Source: Artemisia argyi (taxonomy: Eukaryota; Streptophyta; Magnoliopsida; Asterales; Asteraceae). From it: 64,000 nucleotides of DNA. This document shows, piece by piece, positions 10,914-22,252 of this stretch. The notes under the pieces were generated by a model. It ran no database searches, was not told the origin of the DNA, and saw only the letters and a program-made list of their open reading frames with translations. A program made the position numbers and the translations under genes. The stretch's first letter is position 1, and every line of letters starts with the position of its first letter. Where the stretch lies: the NCBI GenBank assembly GCA_030686995.1, contig CM060686.1, positions 70,894,319 through 70,958,318 on the forward strand. The letters run 5' to 3'.

Positions 10914-11499
10914 TAATTAAGAATGAATTATGATTCCCCCTCTTCTCCTCTAGGTGTGAAGAAGGAGAGATCTTGAGCCCTTTCCCTTTCTGTGTTTGTT
11001 TCATTTGTGCTTTGCAATAAGGTACGGATACTCTGCCTTTTCAGTAAAGGCTCCTATATTCTTCTTATGACTTTGAGCTATGATTCAGTTAAGATTCCCC
11101 AAGCCATTGCTATGCTCCCTTCTGTTGTGAACTTCCTCTGATTCCTGTTAAGCTTTGATATGTTAGCTTCTGATTTGATTTCGTTGCTATGACTTCTGAC
11201 CTTTGTATATCCGATATCTCTGGTTCATCTTTTATGATAATTTGATATGAAGACCTTTTGAAAATATAACTTGATGTTATGGAAAGAAACTGTTTTGAAA
11301 TGACACTCTATAATTTTGATACGAAACCATTTTTAAATAAAGGAGTAATTGGCTTTTATGAAGAGTGTTTAAAAAGGGATATGTTTGTGATGAAATGGAT
11401 AAATGATTAATCAAATTTCTAAATCTGTTTTCTCTTAACTCTTTCACATTTTATTATGAACTTATGAAACTTAATAACGAATCTTTTGGAAATGAACCT

Positions 11500-12090
11500 T
11501 TGGGAATGAACCTTGGATATTCTGAACCATTGATGTGACTTCTGATATTATGACTCTGAGATGACCTTGAGATATGACCTTGAGATGCACATTTGATATG
11601 ATTTTGAGCCGACTTTGAGATGAACTTTTGCTATATGACCTTTTGCATGACTTTGAGACCTGACTCTTAGTTTGATACCCGAGCCATTTATGTTTCTTCT
11701 ACCTATGGAGGTACCATAGGCATGTCTGTGATGCACCACTGGCATGACTCATGCGTGGGTGAGTGATTTCTCACGTCGTCCCTTTTTATGATTATCTGCC
11801 GGCTATTATGACTTTGAGTATATGACTTTGAGATTGACTTTGAGTAAGGGGCGTATGGATTGCAATCCTAGACATGTATTCTTAGTGGATTTAACTATGA
11901 CTTTGAGTTGACTTTGAGGTGATTGGTACTGTGTGCTATACATGCCCTTCACAATCCCTGGGAGCTGATCACTCCACCCCTGTTGATACATGAGGACACC
12001 CCTCATATTATTTGGTTGCCTGAGAGGTATCCCCTCTGATTGTGTGATTATGACTTTGAGATTATGATGTTGAGATATGACTTTGAGTTT
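11500..12090 (+). repeat. Dispersed array of TATGACTTTGAG words
   Basis: More than ten copies or close variants of TGACTTTGAG or TGACCTTGAG occur at irregular spacing. The two LTRs differ by an 11-bp and a 13-bp loss inside this array, as expected for slippage between adjacent copies. Confidence 0.7.
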
Positions 12091-12533
12091 TGGGCTCGTG
12101 GTGGATGACTATCCTTTCTTCTTTTCTTTTCTATTACTCTCTTTTATATATTCCTTATTCTATTTCCCCAATGCACTATATTTCAGTTCTGTTTCATTAT
12201 CATTGTTTTGTATATGTATCTGTTCACTGGGCTTTTTAAGCTCAGCCGCATTTCCTTTTCCTGCGGCAGGTTTTAGTAGGAAGCTGGGTTATGGGAAGAG
12301 AGTGTGACTGGACTTAGAAGACTATGCTTTGATAGTTACGCTGGACTAGAGATGATTAGAAGAAGTTTCACCTCATTAGACTTAGTATTTATTTTTGTAA
12401 CCTTGTAGTATCAGATTTTCCATTTGTAAACCCTGAATTTCTTTTGTATGTATAAATCATATGCTTGTGTTTGTTCTGATATGTCACTGTAATGTAATAC
12501 TTCTACCCTTATCGGGTTGGGGTGTTACAATTA

Positions 12534-12544
12534 TGGTATCAGAG
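12534..12544 (+). other. Primer binding site of element F
   Basis: TGGTATCAGAG lies four bases after the 5' LTR. It matches the 3' end of plant initiator tRNA-Met, and the match weakens after 11 bases. Confidence 0.8.
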
Positions 12545-13679
12545 ACAGGCTGCGATTTGTAATACTTTTACCCGAGACCTGTGAAGTTTGGACCCCTAAG
12601 TTTTCCCTGTAGGCGCTCATAAGACAACCTTTGGAACTTTACCTTAGGATTCCCCATAGGAACCCAAGTTATTACCAGTGAGGAATGGGTAGACTAAGAC
12701 ATTTATGTAAGTATCATTTGCTTCCGCATCACTCTGATCGTGCCTTTGCTCTTGGATAAGCCTTATAAGGACCCTTGTTTCAGAAGTTAGAAGTTTTGCA
12801 ACTTAAGCTTAGTAACCGAGTAAGCTTGGAATACCTCGGAAAGCTACCTGGATACCTTACACATTTAAGTTTCACCTTCAGATTTTGATCTCCGCCTCCG
12901 ATTTGTTTGATAAGCTGTTTAACACCTTTTCGACCACATCGTAGGTCATTCAACCACAATGTGTTCGACACATTCTGTAAATTCATTACTTATGCTGGGT
13001 ATGAATGTATCATCCGATACTACTTAACTCTGTATGATCCATTATTACTCCTATGAGAATTTTGGTAATTATGAACCACGAATATGAGAAGTTTTGTTTC
13101 CTCTCTTTGAATGATGAACCTTGTCCTGCCAACCGTTTCCTTTGAAAGGGTATGATGTAAAGACTATCTCTGTATGGATTTGTTAACTAAGCATGATGAT
13201 GATGATAACTGAGATTCTGTACATCTCACAATTGACAATTATACGATGTTCGTATTACCAATGATACACATCCTACCTGCTACTTATGCTAAGAAGCTAA
13301 ACGAAATTCCCACACATTGAACTGTTCGTTTATCCATCCCAACACTTTTGTTGAATCATGTACTTGACTCTGACATATGAACTATCTGTATGATTTGAAG
13401 ACTGTATTCACTCTATGAATCCTTTGACTTTGAGATGTCTGATTGTACGGTCTTTTGGACTGAATGACTATTCGTGAAGATACCATAGACTACCATATCT
13501 GAAATGTGACCTTAACAATCTGCTTCACCCTATTTCGTTATGATGATTCTCTATATCTACTAAAATTTCTGCCACTATGGAAACACCAACCCCGAACTCA
13601 TGTGATTATCAAGTTTTTCTTGAAAACCATTATTATCAACCCTTAGAAAGTTCTGCTATTGGGAAATATTTTGTTGTAC

Positions 13680-14270
13680 GAAGATTTTCCGGTATTCTCT
13701 GATGAACCTTTTGGTACTCCTTCCTGCTTAGGAAGTGGAGTGGGCATTGAACTGATCTCAGTTGAAGAAACCATGGTACCCTAGAAGTTGAGTGTTTGAA
13801 GGAGCCGATGGAATATGATTTCTGCCAACCTTGGTGATTTCTCTTTGGATGCTCTTATTAGTTATAAAGAAAACCAGAGAAGTATGCGATGACGTATCGA
13901 CTATCGTGAACTTAAACGTACCACTATCAGCAATCATTATCTATTTCCGCGTATCAATGATTAAATTGTTTTTCCTTTGAAACTCCGCATCTGATTGTAT
14001 CTGAAGAAGCAACCACAAGAACTTCTAAGAAGAGGGTTAACTAACTGAGAGTAACCTTTGTGAAGTATTTCAGTTCTTGAAGAAGAAAGAAGGCGATGTG
14101 AAAATTCCCTGAGATGATTTCTGAAGTTGCCTTTGCACTCGTTATAACATTTATGAACTTGAATGATGCCAATGGTGTTGGCTAGAATAATCATGTTTTC
14201 GCGTGTTTTGGACAAATTGTCATAGTATGACATTGTGTTGTGTTCTAAAACAAAAGAAGAACATAGAGAT
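13680..14270 (+). pseudogene. Ty3-gypsy reverse transcriptase remnant (element F)
   Basis: Translated pieces match the conserved order of gypsy RT: DFPVFSDE-like start (about 13684), IDYRELKRTTISNHYLFPRI (13896-13955), a CTRYNIYELE-like piece standing for RTRYGHYEF (about 14140-14165), FSRVLDKLS (about 14195-14222) and SKTKEEHRD (14244-14270). They are scattered over frames and broken by many stops. The catalytic DD motif is not recognisable. This fixes the element as Ty3-gypsy and its orientation as plus. Confidence 0.75.
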
Positions 14271-15936
14271 TAATTGGTGAGACGACCCTTTGTTCGGGAA
14301 GAGAAATTTGATTGACGTTCAGAAAGCATAATAGACAACACTACCCTGTATAATGTAAAGACAGAGGTTTCACAAGAAGGACCAAGATCGAAGATCGTTA
14401 TCGGGGTTAGAAACCTGGTGGAAGAGTAGTAGAAGATGGTTGCGACAAGCATTACCATGGAAGAAGCATACAAGAAGAAGTGAGGAACTAGGATAGTGCT
14501 CAATCATACATCATGCAACACGTGAAGATTTCAGTTTGGGCACCAAGACAACCAGACCAAAGAAGACGAACCATTCAACACACAACCTGGAGTCGACAAC
14601 AACGTCATGTACCTTAAAACCCGGAGCTATGTTAGAAGACCTGTCGAAGACACGCAGTCTTGTTTCTCTATTCATTTTAGTTGTACTAAGATGAATTGAG
14701 AGCAGAAGCAGACCTGCAGATGGGGGGATGCACAGTAATCGCGTCAGAGACTGCCGTTACGATACCACACTACCAAGAGGAGCTGCTGAAGACCGGAGGA
14801 ACCAGACTCGAGTTTTTAAATTCTTTTAATCATGAGGTAAGATGGACAAGAGTAAACAGGCTACTCCAACTTGGAAGGAATTTTGAATTTGTATTTGAGT
14901 GGACGGATTTTGAAGCAGACATTGTGTTTAGAGGAGATGATTCTGTAAAGGATTGACGCTATTGATGACGTACCTTAATTTTGAATGACATTCTCGGATC
15001 TCCGTTACTCTTCGAGTAATTTCGTTCTCTTAGTTATGTTGTTTGATTTTGGTGACCTCTGAGACCATAGGTGGACTAGGTGGATTTAGATAAGTTTGTG
15101 TGTTCACGACTTGAGATAAAGTATGACCATCATGAGGGCATATGTATATGATGCTAGTATTATGACGCCTGGCCAACGTGATAATACTTACATCATATAA
15201 CGTGCACTTATGGTGGGCATGTGATATTTCGAGGAGTGCCTTAGAAGCTTTAGAATTCTGGCATCTGATTAAGATCATCTGAGTTTAGTGAGACTTTAGG
15301 TTCATTCTACCTATACGTTTAATCTGCTGTCCTTGATATACGATTCGATACGTTTGGACTCTCGACACGTGTTTTGCTGATCTTTGCCACTTCTGATAAG
15401 AATCTTAGGTTCCGTTATGAAATTTCTGCCGTTGACGATATCTAACGATATGCTTTCTGTCCGTATACGTTTCGCATTCGTTGAAGTTGTTCATTATGAT
15501 CTGCTATGAGTAAATATCTGATTATGGACTTTGAGGAAACGAGATCTGTTTGCTTATGAGAATACCTTTGGAAGGTTATCTAAAAGCCGAGACTATCTGA
15601 GAAGCTGAAGAGTTAAACCTTAAATCACCCCATGTTTGCTACAATTCAATGTATTCTCATCTGATTCGTCTAATCAATTCGATGAAAATCCTATGTATTT
15701 CTATACCTCTTCCTGGAGAATTCAATTACCATCCGTTATGTTTGGTACATTATCCTTTCGATTCAAATTCAGTATGATATGCCTTTCTGGGAAATCTGAA
15801 ACTGTTTTGACAATAATTACGAGTCATGAGAAACCAGTTGGTCTGAAGATCTTTTTGGAAGAACCTCCCCGAGCGTGAGGATAATTGTGACGACTTTTGC
15901 GGTTTGCTACGACTTCGTCTAACTTTGCGACTTCAA

Positions 15937-15976
15937 ATTTCGAGGACGAAATTTTTCTTTTTAGAGGGGAAGAAGT
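15937..15976 (+). other. Pre-PPT block and polypurine tract of element F
   Basis: TTTCGAGGACGAAAT is followed by AGAGGGGAAGAAG and then the TG of the 3' LTR. This is the usual layout at the 3' end of plant gypsy elements. Confidence 0.8.
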
Positions 15977-18900
15977 TGTAACACCTAAAATCTAAGAACA
16001 TGTGAAAAGACCAAAATGCCCTTACAAATTTGAAATTTAATTAAAAGCTTATTAAAGTCTCTAAATAAATCCCAAACTTCAAGCAATGCACAAGTAATGA
16101 TCCAAAATAATTTTAACAACTTTATTTAACATTTATAAAAGCTACAAAATGACCAAAATACCCTTAATAGGGCCGATTGGATTAATATTAGTTTTAATGC
16201 CATTTATTTTGATTTTAAAGGATAAATATGAGATAATTAAGGAAGTATATCACCAATAATATTTTTGTTAACCAAAGCCACGAAATTTCTGGACCAAGGA
16301 CTCCCCTCACACGGCATACCCCTTTTAAAAAGATTTCCATACATTTTATTTCCAAACCCTATTAGCCGATCCATAATAAAAACACACAAAGAAATCCCTA
16401 GCCTCCATTCGACCACCATAATATTTCTCAGCAATTTTCTGGGTTCAAACACAATCCAAAGAAGCTAGGAAAAATCCCTTTTTGATTTGTTGAAGCCTTA
16501 CACGATCGTGGCATTGTTTTCTTTGTGTCGAGCCATATAATAAGGTAATTTTGGTTACACCTCTTTCGACCTCTATAAAATTCATCTATCATTTTTCTGA
16601 TGTTCCTTACATTAAATAAGACCCACGAAAATTGGTTTCAAGGTTGGAAGATCATTGGTGAAGTCGTGGTGATTTTTGGATCATTTTGGTTACACGCGTA
16701 TGCTATAATTCGTACAGCTCTCTCCACACGTTCCAAAATTTATTTGGTATTTTTCTCAGGTCCCTTATACCTTATAAACACCATATAAAATGTTTCATTC
16801 GATCCATGCATACTCTATATCATATTCGTGAATTGAATCATAAAAACGAGTATAAATTGTGAACAACACCATGCGACCCATAAAAATTCCAACTAAAATT
16901 TATTTACACTTGTTATAATGTAATATGACCTGGAAAATTATTGGAAGAATTAACATGGCTTGGATCCCTTGTTTTTGAATTATTTTTGGTTAATTGGATT
17001 TTGTATAAAACGTATAAAAAGAAATGGAAAAATTCCATACGATCTGATTTTGGAGGGTTAGGGTTTGTTTTTAATGATATTAAATGGCTTCCAATGATTA
17101 TGTAATGATTAAAATGGATTAGATGGATTAGGGTTTCGATTTCATGTATTTAAGGTTTATACGATTTGTATAAAAAGTTTTGGGTGAGTTTTGTAAACTT
17201 TATAACTTAAGGGTTAATTCTGGAACTTAATTTGGGCTGTATACTATTCGACAAAAATATATGATGAGGGTGCTAAGTGTAAGTTTTACATTTAAATGGA
17301 TTAAAATGTATTTTAAACTTAATTAGGGTTTGTTTTGTAAATAATTAAAAGAGAGGGACTAAAAATGTAATTTTCAGAAACTTGGAGCTGTTTTGAGTAA
17401 TTAAATATATTCAGAGGATTATGTGTCATTTTGATAAATTAATGGCTTAATATGTAATTATTAATAATTAAAAGTTGAAATTGTAAATTAAAGGGTTAAA
17501 TATGTAACTTTGATAACTTGAGGGACTTAATGTGTAAATTATGAATAATTGAAGTATCCATTCGAATAACATCCTAAAATAAGTGCTCATTATGTAAAAT
17601 TGATAAGTTAAGGGTTTAATGTGTAACTTTGAATACTAAAAGGTTTAAAGTGTAATTTTAGAAAGTAAAGGGTATAAAATGTAAAGTTGTGAAACCCTAA
17701 GGACTAAATGGGTAAAGGTGCTAAAAGATACTTTAGTTCCATAAATAATGATGAATAATCCAACTTTCTAAATATGGAAACTTACTAAATATGGAAACTT
17801 ACTAAATATGGAAACTTTCTAAAAGTGGAAACTTACTATTTATGGGAACCTGCTTAAAATGGAAAGTTACTTAAAATGGAAAGACTTGTAATTAAGAATG
17901 AATTATGATTCCCCCTCTTCTCCTCTAGGTGTGAAGAAGGAGAGATCTTGAGCCCTTTCCCTTTCTGTGTTTGTTTCATTTGTGCTTTGCAATAAGGTAC
18001 GGATACTCTGCCTTTTCAGTAAAGGCTCCTATATTCTTCTTATGACTTTGAGCTATGATTCAGTTAAGATTCCCCAAGCCATTGCTATGCTCCCTTCTGT
18101 TGTGAACTTCCTCTGATTCCTGTTAAGCTTTGATATGTTAGCTTCTGATTTGATTTCGTTGCTATGACTTCTGACCTTTGTATATCCGATATCTCTGGTT
18201 CATCTTTTATGATAATTTGATATGAAGACCTTTTGAAAATATAACTTGATGTTATGGAAAGAAACTGTTTTGAAATGACACTCTATAATTTTGATACGAA
18301 ACCATTTTTAAATAAAGGAGTAATTGGCTTTTATGAAGAGTGTTTAAAAAGGGATATGTTTGTGATGAAATGGATAAATGATTAATCAAATTTCTAAATC
18401 TGTTTTCTCTTAACTCTTTCACATTTTATTATGAACTTATGAAACTTAATAACGAATCTTTTGGAAATGAACCTTTGGGAATGAACCTTGGATATTCTGA
18501 ACCATTGATGTGACTTCTGATATTATGACTCTGAGATGACCTTGAGATGCACATTTGATATGATTTTGAGCCGACTTTGAGATGAACTTTTGCTATATGA
18601 CCTTTTGCATGACTTTGAGACCTGACTCTTAGTTTGATACCCGAGCCATTTATGTTTCTTCTACCTATGGAGGTACCATAGGCATATCTGTGATGCACCA
18701 CTGGCATGACTCATGCGTGGGTGAGTGATTTCTCACGTCGTCCCTTTTTATGATTATCTGCCGGCTATTATGACTTTGAGTATATGACTTTGAGATTGAC
18801 TTTGAGTAAGGGGCGTATGGATTGCAATCCTAGACATGTATTCTTAGTGGATTTAACTATGACTTTGAGGTGATTGGTACTGTGTGCTATACATGCCCTT

Positions 18901-19480
18901 CACAACCCCTGGGAGCTGATCACTCCACCCCTGTTGATACATGAGGACACCCCTCATATTATCTGGTTGCCTGAGAGGTATCCCCTTTGATTGTGTGATT
19001 ATGACTTTGAGATTATGATGTTGAGATATGACTTTGAGTTTTGGGCTCGTGGTGGATGACTATCCTTTCTTCTTTTCTTTTCTATTACTCTCTTTTATAT
19101 ATTCCTTATTCTATTTCCCCAATGCACTATATTTCAGTTCTGTTTCATTATCATTGTTTTGTATATGTATCTGTTCACTGGGCTTTTTAAGCTCAGCCGC
19201 ATTTCCTTTTCCTGCGGCAGGTTTTAGTAGGAAGCTGGGTTATGGGAAGAGAGTGTGACTGGACTTAGAAGACTATGCTTTGATAGTTACGCTGGACTAG
19301 AGATGATTAGAAGAAGTTTCACCTCATTAGACTTAGTATTTATTTTTGTAACCTTGTAGTATCAGATTTTCCATTTGTAAACCCTGAATTTCTTTTGTAT
19401 GTATAAATCATATGCTTGTGTTTGTTCTGATATGTCACTGTAATGTAATACTTCTACCCTTATCGGGTTGGGGTGTTACA
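15977..19480 (+). repeat. 3' LTR of element F
   Basis: A near-identical copy of the 5' LTR with the same TGTAACACC...GGTGTTACA ends. It is followed directly by the GGATA TSD and then by element D sequence. Confidence 0.9.
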
Positions 19481-19656
19481 GGATAAATGCCAAAAATAAC
19501 GGTAAAATCATTAATTGGGCCGTGATTTTTTAAATCTTACCCATATATTTATGCGTTAATCTCTTCCATTCATTTTACTTTCATCTTTATTCCCTTTCAT
19601 TCATTCAATCTTCAACAAATCCTCCGCCGACGAACATATTCTTCCACAAACAATCA
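19481..19656 (+). promoter_or_regulatory. Leader of the D aORF
   Basis: This is element D sequence between F and the aORF start. It is pyrimidine-rich like a plant 5' leader and has a TATA-like CATATATTTATGC near 19540. A separate aORF promoter is possible but unproven. Confidence 0.35.
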
Positions 19657-20166
19657 ATGGCTACTCGTCCAACCTGTAGTAAGCATAATATGATCGCCAA
19701 TTTGGACAAGACGATGTTGATTGCCAATTTTCATGCTATCATTGATTTCTTAACTGGGTCGTCAATCAATTATGCTCTTTTGGTTAGTCCTGACATTATT
19801 GGACCATGGATTCAAGAATTTTGGGCTACTGCTGAATCTTTTGTTCAAGATGATGAAGATGATGAATCTTTTATTCAAGCTGTGGTTGCTGGAAGGCCAA
19901 TTCGCATCACTGAGGCTACAATAAGGGAAGATTTATTGTTTCATGATAAAGAAGGTACTGTTTGCTTTGATAGACAAACACTATGGGGTACACTCAGAAA
20001 TATAGGATATGAAGGTGATCTCACAAAAATTACTTTTTCAGAAGCCTTTAGTTAGTCCTGATTGGAAGTATCTTATTCATGTCTTACTTCATTGCTTGAG
20101 CCCTAAAAGTACTGCTTGGGATCAGTTTCGTCAAAGCATAGCTTCTGCATTAGTAGGATTAGCTAC
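19657..20166 (+). pseudogene. Copia aORF, N-terminal domain (element D), 5' part
   Basis: It starts ATGGCTACTCG after a plant-like leader. The first 132 residues are open: ALLVSPDIIGPWIQEFWATA matches the FW block of the other two aORFs. A one-base loss in the T run near 20036 shifts the frame. The continuation PLVSPDWKYLIHVLLHCLS is readable in the next frame up to 20166, where element E is inserted. It corresponds to about residues 1-170 of the C element protein. Function unknown. No membrane segment or known catalytic motif was seen. Confidence 0.75.
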
Positions 20167-21443
20167 TGATTGGTCCTAAACGGTCAACTAAATCAACCAA
20201 GTGAATGGTCAACTAAGTCAAACGTCTCAGACCAAATCTCCAAAGAGTACAGTGTATCCCCGGGTCGTTATGTCCCGACGAGGTGTGATGGTATAAAAAC
20301 GGGTTTGTCTGATTTAAATTTACGTAGACATACGAAATAAAACGTGAGTTTAGAGAAATAAAATACTTACGGACATGAAAATTATGTTTTTACAATCCTA
20401 ATAATTAAAGAAAATTTCTAGAAAAGGAAAATTAATTTTTAAACTATTTATATAATTATTATTAATTAATTACTAATTTCCTATTTACTTTTCATTATTT
20501 AAATTACACTAAAATACAAATAATTAGGATTTAACCTAGAAAAATAAAATTTAAATTTGGAAAAATCTAAAATAATATAAAACTAATTCTAAAACTGAAA
20601 ATATATTTTTAAGACTTTTTAAATAATTATTACTAATTAAAAACTAATTATTAATCAATTTAAACTAATTAAAATTAAGAAAAATTGCAAATGAACAGTG
20701 AAAAATATCAAACTTTTTCTAAAATTATTTTACAACTACTAGAACATAGGAAAATTATAAAAATGAAGTTTGCTTTTGAAATAAGCTGAAAATAAGCTAA
20801 AGAGCTTAAATAAAACTATTACTTAATTTATTTTTGACTTTTTTGAATTTTCTTTTTTCAAAACTATTTATAAACTAAAAATAACCAACTTTAAAAAATA
20901 TACTTTGTCTGAATCACACAAATAAGCATTTTGAAAAGCAAAGTGCTTAACAATTGGTATGTTTAAGGCTTATTAGGACTTATTGCAACTTGAATAAGCT
21001 ACCAAATGATATCTCAAGTACAAATAAGCTACAAACAGACCAATTGGGACTTGAATTAAGCAAAGTGAAACAGATAAGCACACTAGATAAGCTGGGACAA
21101 GCAAATAAGCACAAGGTCAAAACCTGAGCATGAAACAGGCCAAATGACCCAACTACAAGACCTTGTGGAGCCCACAGGAGAGATTGGAAGCCCAAACTTA
21201 AGGTGGAACCAATAAGCTGAGCTTATTGGCTTTCCAAAAAGCTAGGACTCAACCTATGGGGCCCACTAATGAAGTCAGGGGGTATGGAACCTTGGCACAA
21301 AAGCTGAGAACTCAGCATACAAGGGTGAAATTGGACCAACTTGAGACCACTAGCAGCCCTAGTAAATGAGCCAGGAAACTGAAAATGAGCCTTGGCCCTT
21401 GTATAGGAGCTTATTAGCTTTCCAAAAAGCCAATAAGCATCCT
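20167..21443 (-). repeat. 3' LTR remnant of element E
   Basis: It matches the right LTR from its TGATTGGTCC edge up to about 21443, where similarity stops inside a short shared CCT. It lacks about 130 bp present at 22395-22530 of the other copy. Many substitutions separate the copies, so E is older than F. Confidence 0.8.
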
Positions 21444-21960
21444 TAAGTTCTTTCAATATTTCAAGGGCCTCAAGACAAAGGTCTTGCTGAATTTGAGGAT
21501 TTGTTTGGATCATTTGGTACTGTGGAGGTGGGTCATGATACGGATAGTCGTAATTGTTACAAGGAAATGGATTCCCTGTTTGATAATTAGAGCTGAAATG
21601 TGGATCTCCACAGCATTCACAACAGTAAAACTGCTGAGTCTGGACTGGTGAATCATATGGATATTGGTCATACCCAAAGTTCTGATTGTCACCCGAAAAC
21701 TGTTCATAGACAAACGTGTTTCCGGCTTGACACTCAAATCCTTGGTGAGGACCTCCACAAAACTCACACAGATATGTCTGTATCTCATGATGTGGTGGCT
21801 GGTGGAATGAGTCAGCTGTGTCATGGTAGGGATAGGGATCCTGGTTATAGACAGACCCATTTCTGGACTCTACCATGCAACAGTTGGGACAATTCCCACT
21901 ATTATGAGGACCACTACACCATTGGCAACCAAAATGGTGTGGATACGATATAGGAAAGAA
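21444..21960 (-). pseudogene. Gypsy gag fragment with three short CCHC-like knuckles (element E)
   Basis: Read on the minus strand from about 21960 (a stop lies just upstream and no start is visible), it encodes three cysteine/histidine modules about 40 residues apart: CQWCSGPHNSGNC, CEFCGGPHQGFEC and CECCGDPHFSSNY. The first two fit CX2CX3HX4C, one residue shorter than the usual retroviral knuckle. The third has lost its last Cys. Tyr-, Gln- and Pro-rich linkers join them. The frame then runs through the deletion joint into LTR sequence, so the C-terminal ~70 residues of the 21223-21876 ORF are a chance fusion. Probably the RNA-binding N-terminal part of gag. Confidence 0.65.
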
Positions 21961-22229
21961 TCAAATGTTTACAGAGGGTTAGGGATGAAGAATCAAAGAA
22001 GTGAGAGGGTAAAGGTGAATATTTTTGGAGTTTTTGGAAAACATTTTATAAGAAAGAAAATCTTTTTGGGTTTTTGTGTTCGTTGAAAACTAATTTTAAA
22101 ATGTTTTCGGGAACCGTTTTGTTTTTATATGATAATAATAAGATAATATGAACAAGGATGGGTAAATATACAATGAGCGTATATCCAGATTCACTAATCT
22201 GCAAGACCGTTTAGAATACGTGCACAACC

Positions 22230-22247
22230 TCCCCGGCAGCGGCCCCA
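22230..22247 (-). other. Primer binding site of element E
   Basis: On the minus strand it reads TGGGGCCGCTGCCGGGGA, starting five bases from the LTR. That is the complement of plant tRNA-Asp 3' ends with two mismatches. Confidence 0.7.
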
Positions 22248-22252
22248 AATTT

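Larger units (their letters stand above)
9002..12529 (+). repeat. 5' LTR of element F
   Basis: It begins TGTAACACC and ends with the exact complement GGTGTTACA. It contains dispersed GGGTTAAATGTGTAA-like phrases (about 10250-10750), a tandem TATGGAAACTTACTAAA-type repeat (10788-10913) and an array of TATGACTTTGAG-like words (11500-12090). The small ORFs within it are repeated in the 3' LTR and look like chance ORFs. Confidence 0.9.
12530..15976 (+). other. Decayed interior of element F
   Basis: No long ORF remains in this 3.4-kb interior apart from the recognisable RT remnant at 13680-14270. The region before the RT should have held gag and protease, and the region after it RNase H and integrase. 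I cannot identify them by eye. A conserved gypsy-type pre-PPT sequence, TTTCGAGGACGAAAT, is at about 15937-15951. Confidence 0.7.
9002..19480 (+). mobile_element. Element F: Ty3-gypsy retrotransposon, young but with decayed interior
   Basis: This is a complete LTR-PBS-interior-PPT-LTR structure flanked by a perfect 5-bp TSD, GGATA (8997-9001 and 19481-19485). LTRs are 3528 and 3504 bp. By eye they differ by about 13 substitutions plus one 13-bp and one 11-bp indel, roughly 0.4 percent substitution. The interior (12530-15976) has only decayed gypsy RT remnants. It must have been mobilised by proteins supplied in trans, or its decay began before the last jump. Confidence 0.9.

Noticed and set aside
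11500..12090. CRISPR-like repeat spacing in the F LTR
   Set aside because: Repeats are short, degenerate and irregular, and lie inside an LTR of a plant retrotransposon.
12077..12307. Hydrophobic 76-codon ORF in the F LTR (also at 19028-19258)
   Set aside because: It is duplicated only because the LTR is. The sequence is T-rich and there is no further support for coding.
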